Part shown: one piece after another, positions 59,055 through 64,000 of the stretch
Numbering within the stretch: position 1 is the first letter of the stretch
Layout: each line of letters starts with the position of its first letter
DNA from: Anaerosomatales bacterium
GTDB lineage: Bacteria > Actinomycetota > Coriobacteriia > Anaerosomatales > Anaerosomataceae
Reading direction: 5' to 3'
Assembly (NCBI GenBank): GCA_030019445.1
Contig: JASEEU010000005.1
Location: forward strand, 1-64,000
DNA length: 64,000 bases
Made by a program: the position numbers and the translations under genes
Notes under the pieces: generated by a model
Databases searched by the model: none
What the model saw: only the letters and a program-made list of their open reading frames with translations
What the model was told of the DNA's origin: nothing

Positions 59055-59734
59055 AGCAGGTCCCTCACCGAGCGGATCCCTATCTCCTCCTGGGCGTAGA
59101 AGGGCTCGCCCGCGTCGGTGCCGATGAGGCTCCCCCAGTACGCCGCCCGCTCCCGCATCAGCTCGATGATCCCCCGGTTGGCTGGGTTGGCCGAGAACTG
59201 CGAGCGATACGCCTCGAGCGCAGCGAGCTTGGCATCGAGACCGGCGGTCGCGTCCACGATGAACGACGGCTTCACGTGCAGCCGCAGGTGCACCGCGATG
59301 TAGTGGTAGACGCGCTCCGGGTAGTGTGGCTCGCCGCTCATGTCGGTCTTGGTGAGCTTGGCCCAGAACCGCGCAGCCGAGCCGAGAGAGGCGGCTGCGA
59401 CATGGTCGGGGTGCGCGTCCAGCGGGTACGGGAGGAACAGCCAGCGCGGCCGCAGCTCTCTCAGGACCTCGGCCAGCACCCGGCGCGCCTCCAGCGTGTC
59501 GGCGAGCTCGCGGTTGGGCAGCGTGAGCGTCTTGCGCTCAGCCACGCCGAGGATCTCCGCGGCGCGCGCCGCCTCCAGCGCGCGCGTCTCCGGATCGCCG
59601 AACGGGGTAGGCTCGCCGTCCGTGAGGTCGACGATCGCGACTGACAGGTCCGCCTGGGCCATCGTGGCGATGGTCGCACCCATGCCGATCTCGACGTCGT
59701 CGGGATGGGCTCCGATGCACACCACGTCGGTCAT
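59051..59734 (-). CDS. PIG-L family N-acetyl-sugar deacetylase (BshB/MshB-like)
   Basis: 227 residues from the ATG at 59734 (MTDVVCIGAHPDDVEIGMGA). The HPDD motif and the later YPLDAHPDHVA hold the zinc ligands of LmbE/PIG-L deacetylases. The DGEPTPFGDPETRALEA segment and overall length match the bacillithiol BshB1 type better than MshB. It would remove the acetyl from an N-acetylglucosaminyl conjugate before Cys addition. ATGA overlaps with both neighbours. A role in cell-wall sugar deacetylation cannot be excluded. Confidence 0.8.
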   Translation of the reverse strand: MTDVVCIGAHPDDVEIGMGATIATMAQADLSVAIVDLTDGEPTPFGDPETRALEAARAAEILGVAERKTLTLPNRELADTLEARRVLAEVLRELRPRWLFLPYPLDAHPDHVAAASLGSAARFWAKLTKTDMSGEPHYPERVYHYIAVHLRLHVKPSFIVDATAGLDAKLAALEAYRSQFSANPANRGIIELMRERAAYWGSLIGTDAGEPFYAQEEIGIRSVRDLL

Positions 59735-60456
59735 CCCGACTCCTCCTCCAGCGTCCGCATCCACACATCCCTGTAGTACCCGAGGCGACGCTCCGGATCG
59801 TCGAGGTCCTCGCCGAAGGAACGGTCCTGGTCGTTGTAGATGCGCTCGACCGCGGCCTCGACCACCGTGAGGTCACGGGCCCACGCACGCGCCCACAGCT
59901 CGAGCGGCAGCGCGTAACCCGGCTCCTCGAGGGGAAGACCCGCGATCGCAGCCGCACGATACGCCTTGAACCCGCAGAAAGCGTCGGTCAGGCCCCACCG
60001 GGTACGCTCGTTGATCATCTCGGTCACCCGCTCGTTCACCGCGCGGCGGTCGGCGGGGGCCGCGCCCACGGCGACGCTTCCCGGCAGGTAGCGACTGCCG
60101 CTGACGACATCCGCGCCGGTGTCGGAGACCAGTTGCAGGAACTCGGGGATGTGCTTGGGCTCATGCTGCCCATCGCAATCCATGGTCACGATGCGCTCGA
60201 CCCCGAGGCTCGCGGCATAGCGCAGTCCGTCAGCAAGGGCTCGCCCGTAGCCTTCGTTGTGCCCGTGGCGAAGCAGCACGATGTCCTCGCGCTCGGCCAG
60301 CACGCACCCGGTCCCGTCGTCGGAGCCGTCGTCAACGACGATGAGCAGGTCGTCGAAGACCGCCCGCACAGCCCGCAGGACCTCGCGTACGCGGGGCGCC
60401 TCGTTGTAGACGGGCACCACCACCGCGTCGCGGGGCGGTGGCGCCGACTCACGCAT
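59731..60456 (-). CDS. Family 2 glycosyltransferase (DPM1-like)
   Basis: 241 residues from the ATG at 60456. GT-A fold motifs: AVVVPVYNEAPRVREVL, LLIVVDDGSDDGTG, RIVTMDCDGQHEPKHIPEF (the DxD-type site) and SGSRYLPGS. This is the polyprenyl-phosphate mannosyl/glucosyltransferase type, without added membrane helices. It overlaps OsmC by 8 bases and the deacetylase by ATGA. In known thiol pathways the first step is by a GT4 enzyme, so a GT2 here is unusual; it may instead act in glycan or lipid-sugar synthesis. Confidence 0.88.
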   Translation of the reverse strand: MRESAPPPRDAVVVPVYNEAPRVREVLRAVRAVFDDLLIVVDDGSDDGTGCVLAEREDIVLLRHGHNEGYGRALADGLRYAASLGVERIVTMDCDGQHEPKHIPEFLQLVSDTGADVVSGSRYLPGSVAVGAAPADRRAVNERVTEMINERTRWGLTDAFCGFKAYRAAAIAGLPLEEPGYALPLELWARAWARDLTVVEAAVERIYNDQDRSFGEDLDDPERRLGYYRDVWMRTLEEESG

Positions 60457-60868
60457 CGACGATCCGATACGTGGTCTCGAGCCGGGTCTCAGGACCGAAC
60501 ATCGCGCCCACCGAGCAGTACTTCTCCTCGGACAGCTTGATGGCACGCTCCACCATCGCGGGCTTGAGATCGCGGCCGGTGATGATGTACTCGATCGTGA
60601 TGCGGCGGTAGAGCTTCGGGGGCTCGTCGCGCTGCTCGGCGGTGATGTCGAGCTCGAAGTCGACGACGTCCTGCCGCTGCTTCTCGAGGATCGAGACGAT
60701 GTCGATCCCCGTGCACCCGCCGAGCGCGTAGAGAACGAGCTCGAGCGGCCGCGGTCCGCTGCCGTCGCCTTTGTGTTCGGCCGTCGCATCCATCACGACG
60801 CCATGACCCGCCTCGTCCCATCCGACGAACCGACGTTTCCCGTTCCACTTCACGCGCACATGATCCAC
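60449..60868 (-). CDS. OsmC/Ohr family peroxiredoxin-like protein
   Basis: 139 residues from a GTG at 60868, with GAGGAGA upstream. OsmC fold features: LELVLYALGGCTGIDIVSIL with the first Cys, LYRRITIEYIITG, and EEKYCSVGAMFG with the second Cys, the pair that reduces organic hydroperoxides. The enzyme needs a thiol reductant (lipoyl proteins or a low-molecular-weight thiol). Heads the putative thiol operon and overlaps the glycosyltransferase by 8 bases. The upstream in-frame ATG (60895) falls in the hairpin. Confidence 0.88.
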   Translation of the reverse strand: MDHVRVKWNGKRRFVGWDEAGHGVVMDATAEHKGDGSGPRPLELVLYALGGCTGIDIVSILEKQRQDVVDFELDITAEQRDEPPKLYRRITIEYIITGRDLKPAMVERAIKLSEEKYCSVGAMFGPETRLETTYRIVDA

Positions 60869-60894
60869 GAGGGTCTCTCCTCTCGGCGAACGCA

Positions 60895-60920
60895 AACGGG
60901 CGGGACTGCGCCCGCCCGTT
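60895..60920 (-). terminator. Hairpin between pilT and osmC
   Basis: 10-bp perfect stem AACGGGCGGG/CCCGCCCGTT (60895-60904 with 60911-60920) then TGCGTT on the minus strand, 36 bases after the pilT stop. A TACACT hexamer (60923-60928) just before it might be an osmC -10, in which case the hairpin is leader RNA. Confidence 0.65.
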
Positions 60921-60956
60921 CCAGTGTACCCGTAACCCGAAGCCGGGACACGGCCG

Positions 60957-62549
60957 CTAGACGCGCCGGCCCATCATCTCGGCCAGCTCGCGCGGGTTCA
61001 TCGCTTTGCTCATGGCCTCCTCGTAGGTGATCTTGCCGGCGCTCAGCAGCGCCTTGAGGTGCTGATCGAGCGTCTGCATGCCCACCGACGAGCCGCCCTG
61101 GATGATGCTCGCCATCTGGTGCGTCTTGCCCTCCCGGATGAGGTTGCCGATGGCGGGGATGCCGAGCATGATCTCCATCGCCATCACCCGACCCTTGCCG
61201 TCGCTGCTGCGCAGCAGGACCTGGGAGAGGACGCCCTCGAGCGTGCCGGAGAGCTGCATGCGCACCTGCTGCTGCTGGTGCGGCGGGAAGACGTCGATGA
61301 TGCGGTCGACCGTCGCCGGACCGCCGGTGGTGTGCAGGGTCGCGAGCACCAGGTGACCCGTCTCGGCGGCGGTGATCGCTGCCGAGATGGTCTCAAGGTC
61401 GCGCATCTCGCCGACGAGGATGACGTCGGGGTCCTGTCGCAGAACGCGCTTGAGCGCCGAGGCGAACGAGTGCGTGTCCTCCCCGACCTCCCGCTGGTTC
61501 ACGTACGCCTTCTTGTTCTTGTGCATGAACTCGATGGGATCCTCGAGCGTGATGATGTGGACGGCGCGGTTCGCGTTGATGTGGTCGATCATCGCGGCGA
61601 GCGTGGTCGACTTGCCCGAGCCGGTCGGCCCCGTCACGAGCACGAGCCCGCGCGGCCGCTCCGCGAGGTAGCGGCACACCTTGGGGAGCGCGAGCTCCTC
61701 GAGCGTCGGGATCTTGATCGGGATGACGCGGAAGACGGCTCCCATGGAACCGCGCTGCTGGAAGACGTTGGCCCTGAATCGCGACAGCCCCGGGATGCTG
61801 TACGCGAAGTCGAGCTCGAGCTCGGTCTCGAAGCGCCGACGCTGCTCCTCCGACAGCAGGCTGAGGATCATCTGCTGGGTGTCCCGCTGGGTCAGCACGC
61901 CGCTGTTCTCGACCGGCGTCAACTCGCCACGGACACGGATCCCGGGAGGGCTCCCGACGGTGATGTGCAGGTCGGAGCCGCCACGGTCGATCATGAGCCT
62001 CAGAAGGTCATCGATGTGCGCCATGTCGCTGCCGCGGTCCGGAGCGGTCGCCGCAGCCGCGGACTGCGGAGCGGGGGCCGCCGAGGACTCCGACATCGGC
62101 TGCGGAGCGCCATATCCTGCGGGGACTCCGCCGGCTGCTCCGGGTGTCGGCTGACCGGCGGCCGCGGCGGTCACCGGCACGTTCGCGAGCGAGAGCACCT
62201 TCGCCACGAGACCGGACACGTCGGACGCTGCAAGATGCGCCGCCGCTCCCGCCTGTCGCGCCTTCAGAGCGCTCGCCTCGCTGGGAGCAGCCGAGACGAT
62301 CACGACCGGGATGTCGCCGAGGTCGGGGTCTGACTTCACCTCGCGCGCGAGCGCGAACCCGTCCATGCCGACCAGGTCGCCGTCGGCGACGATGACCTGT
62401 GGTCGCCGCTGCTTCGCGATGCCGAGCGCACGAGGACCGGAGATCGCGTTGTACACCTCGGCGTCTGTCGCGCCGGCCGTGATGCCGGCCTTCACCTGCT
62501 CGAAGTACGATGCGTCGTCGTGAACGACGAGTATCCCTGTTCCAGCCAC
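60957..62549 (-). CDS. pilT: PilT-family retraction ATPase fused to a receiver domain
   Basis: 530 residues from a GTG at 62549 with GGAGGAGG about 11 bases upstream. Residues 1-115 form a receiver-like domain: GILVVHDDASYFEQVKAGI, the presumed phospho-site region VIVADGDLVGMDGFALAREV, then IPVVIVSAAPSE; the usual Lys after the fourth strand is missing. A Pro/Ala-rich linker (about 116-178) leads to a full PilT: IDDLLRLMIDRGGSDLHITV, Walker A GPTGSGKST, Asp box IITLEDPIEF, Walker B VGEMRDLETI, His box TLHTTGGPATVDRI and AIGNLIREGK. PilT disassembles type IV pili for twitching and DNA uptake. Other pil genes are not in the window. Confidence 0.9.
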   Translation of the reverse strand: MAGTGILVVHDDASYFEQVKAGITAGATDAEVYNAISGPRALGIAKQRRPQVIVADGDLVGMDGFALAREVKSDPDLGDIPVVIVSAAPSEASALKARQAGAAAHLAASDVSGLVAKVLSLANVPVTAAAAGQPTPGAAGGVPAGYGAPQPMSESSAAPAPQSAAAATAPDRGSDMAHIDDLLRLMIDRGGSDLHITVGSPPGIRVRGELTPVENSGVLTQRDTQQMILSLLSEEQRRRFETELELDFAYSIPGLSRFRANVFQQRGSMGAVFRVIPIKIPTLEELALPKVCRYLAERPRGLVLVTGPTGSGKSTTLAAMIDHINANRAVHIITLEDPIEFMHKNKKAYVNQREVGEDTHSFASALKRVLRQDPDVILVGEMRDLETISAAITAAETGHLVLATLHTTGGPATVDRIIDVFPPHQQQQVRMQLSGTLEGVLSQVLLRSSDGKGRVMAMEIMLGIPAIGNLIREGKTHQMASIIQGGSSVGMQTLDQHLKALLSAGKITYEEAMSKAMNPRELAEMMGRRV

Positions 62550-62706
62550 GGACTGAGAACCTCCTCCACGGGAATGGAGCGACGTCGGATATCGGTGGCG
62601 CCCCTGAAACGACTTCCCCATACCTATCGGCAGGACGACCGGCCCACTGAACCGCATGTCGGCACCGCTAGCGTATCATTGTCGCGACACCACCCGGACC
62701 GGAGAG
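62550..62706. other. Divergent region between pilT and rlmD-like gene
   Basis: 157 bases. Holds the pilT Shine-Dalgarno and, on the plus strand, TATCAT at 62674-62679, a possible -10 for the methyltransferase; I see no acceptable -35. No gene found. Confidence 0.3.
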
Positions 62707-64000
62707 ATGCTGACCGTGACGCTGTTGCACATCCAAGACCTCGCCTACGGCGGCGCCGGCGTGGGACGCGCCGAGGATGGGGTGGCGGTCTTCGTGGACG
62801 ATGCCTGTCCGGGCGACACGGTGCGCGTCGAGGTGACGGCCGATCACGGTCGCTACCGCACCGCGCGCGTCGTCGATGTCATCGAGCCTTCCCCCCATCG
62901 CGTCAAACCCCCCTGCCCCTACTTCGGTGAGTGCGGTGGTTGCCACTGGCAGCACGTGGACTACGGCTTCCAACTCCTGGCCAAGCGGACGATCGTCTCG
63001 GAGGCCTTCGCCCGTATCGGCCACGCCGAAGCATCCGTCGCGCCGACCATCGCCTCCCCTTCCGAGTACGGGTACCGGAACAAGATCGAGCTCTCGGTCG
63101 CGGACACGCCCACCGGGCCCGCGCTCGGATTCACCGCTCGCGATCGCGCCACGGTCCTTCCCGTCGACCGCTGCCTCCTGCTCCCCCGTGCCGCCTCACG
63201 CGCGCCGAAGGCGCTCTCAGGGGCGCTCCGCTTCCTGGCCGGGCGCGCCGACGTCCCGGTCGCGCGCGTCGGTCTGCGGGTCGCCGTCGACGGCCAGGTC
63301 GAGGTCGATGTCTGGACCGCGCCGGGCCCGTTCCCGCGACAGCTCGCCGCGCGGGTGCTCGCGGATGCTGTCGGCGCGACCACGGTCACCCGGGTCTTGT
63401 TCAAGGGTCCGCTCAAAGCGCGCCGTGTGACGTCGGTCGAGGTGCTTACCGGTCCCGGAGCATGGCGTGAGCGTCTCGGCTCGCACCGCTACCTCGTCTC
63501 GGCGCCCTCGTTCTTCCAGTCCAACACGGCGGGTGCGGTGGCGCTCAGGGATGAGGCGCTCCGGACCCTGGAGCCACGGGCGGGAGACGTCGTCCTCGAC
63601 CTGTACGCCGGCGTCGGCACGTTCACGTTGCCGCTCGTCGGCAGCGCCGGGAGCGTCATCGCGGTGGAGTCCTCGCGTTTCGCGCTCGCCGACCTGCGCC
63701 GCAATCTCGCTGCGGCCCGGCTCGCTGCGGAGATCGTGCCGGGCGACGCCGGCCGCGCGTTGCAGGACGTCGACTCGGTCGACCTCGCCGTCGTCGATCC
63801 GCCGCGGGCGGGACTCGATGACCGCGTCTTGCTTGAGCTCGGGCGGCTCGGTCCCCGATGCATCGCCTACGTGTCGTGCGACCCTGCGACGCTTGCGCGC
63901 GACGCGGGCAGGCTGGCCGAACACGGATACAGGCCGACCCGGGTCACCCCGGTCGACCTGTTCCCGCAGACCTACCACGTGGAGACCGTGGCTGCGTTCC
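62707..64000 (+). CDS. rlmD: Class I SAM-dependent RNA (uracil-C5) methyltransferase, RlmD/TrmA family, 3' end cut
   Basis: 431 codons visible; open at the window edge and nearly complete. N-terminal TRAM domain (IQDLAYGGAGVGRAEDGVAV), iron-sulfur Cys motif CPYFGECGGCHWQH with a later Cys in VDRCLLLP, SAM motif VLDLYAGVGTFTLPL, AVVDPPRAGLDD, and the catalytic Cys in YVSCDPATLARD. It methylates uracil C5 in 23S rRNA (RlmD-type) or tRNA (TrmA-type); the Fe-S Cys argue for RlmD. ATG at 62707 has GGAG unusually close upstream; the GTG at 62716 is an alternative. The ending FPQTYHVETVAAF is the usual C-terminus, so few residues are missing. Confidence 0.92.
   Translation, partial: MLTVTLLHIQDLAYGGAGVGRAEDGVAVFVDDACPGDTVRVEVTADHGRYRTARVVDVIEPSPHRVKPPCPYFGECGGCHWQHVDYGFQLLAKRTIVSEAFARIGHAEASVAPTIASPSEYGYRNKIELSVADTPTGPALGFTARDRATVLPVDRCLLLPRAASRAPKALSGALRFLAGRADVPVARVGLRVAVDGQVEVDVWTAPGPFPRQLAARVLADAVGATTVTRVLFKGPLKARRVTSVEVLTGPGAWRERLGSHRYLVSAPSFFQSNTAGAVALRDEALRTLEPRAGDVVLDLYAGVGTFTLPLVGSAGSVIAVESSRFALADLRRNLAAARLAAEIVPGDAGRALQDVDSVDLAVVDPPRAGLDDRVLLELGRLGPRCIAYVSCDPATLARDAGRLAEHGYRPTRVTPVDLFPQTYHVETVAAF

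Noticed and set aside
59731-60456. GT2 gene as BshA/MshA
   Set aside because: Those are GT4 (GT-B fold) enzymes; the DxD and VDDGSDDGT motifs here are GT-A family 2.

Overview
The window is a 64-kb, GC-rich bacterial chromosome segment with dense, mostly minus-strand operons. The gene content fits an anaerobic actinobacterium: a FusA2-type EF-G paralogue, multiheme c-type cytochromes, a complete rnfCDGEAB cluster and a Pyrococcus-type hydBGDA [NiFe] hydrogenase. I infer a Coriobacteriia-like lineage, possibly the uncultured OPB41 group. That placement is inference; no rRNA gene is present. No gene-free stretch exceeds 300 bases, and I see no CRISPR array, insertion sequence, phage gene or replication origin.

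Layout. 1-340: start of a secreted protein cut by the window edge; its first 55 bases are an exact copy of 10902-10956. 508-3478: hemW and lepA. 3554-11250: a giant multiheme cytochrome gene carrying a 1,265-bp internal duplication and a probable one-base frameshift near 4336. 11492-11758: rpsT, the first plus-strand gene. 11875-19720: a seven-heme cytochrome, holA, comEC, comEA and leuS. 19828-20380: an I42-type inhibitor lipoprotein and tRNA-Ala(GGC). 20449-30386: EamA transporter, rsfS, LytR-like gene, yqeK, nadD, proA, proB, obgE, rpmA, rplU, RNase E/G. 30402-33904: DUF2344 protein, radical SAM protein and DUF697 protein. 33933-39457: the cell-shape cluster rodA, pbp2, mreD, mreC, mreB. 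39714-40373: radC. 40391-50778: a redox supercluster read as ndk-hydBGDA-rnfCDGEAB-NusG_II-Gx transporter. 50891-52941: TPR membrane protein and a cyclophilin lipoprotein. 53237-55303: fusA2 (plus strand). 55373-57408: tRNA-Arg(CCG), lipid kinase, plsY, ferredoxin. 57495-60868: a possible low-molecular-weight thiol cluster (BshC-like, PIG-L deacetylase, GT2, OsmC). 60957-62549: a receiver-PilT fusion. 62707-64000: an RlmD/TrmA-family methyltransferase running off the window end.

How it works together. Hydrogenase, Rnf and ferredoxin suggest H2/NAD(P)H/ferredoxin balancing coupled to an ion gradient. The multiheme cytochromes, one predicted at about 2,570 residues with fibronectin-like and ZU5-like modules, suggest an extracytoplasmic electron-transfer layer. 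Com proteins and a PilT motor indicate type IV pili and DNA uptake. Most other genes are conserved housekeeping.

The least conventional features are the giant cytochrome locus (duplication, frameshift, non-canonical heme motifs), the tail-less hydrogenase large subunit with an Asp in place of a proximal-cluster Cys in the small subunit, the thiol-like cluster in an actinobacterial context, ribosomal protein L21 with a zinc-finger-like tail, and a PilT ATPase fused to a degenerate receiver domain.
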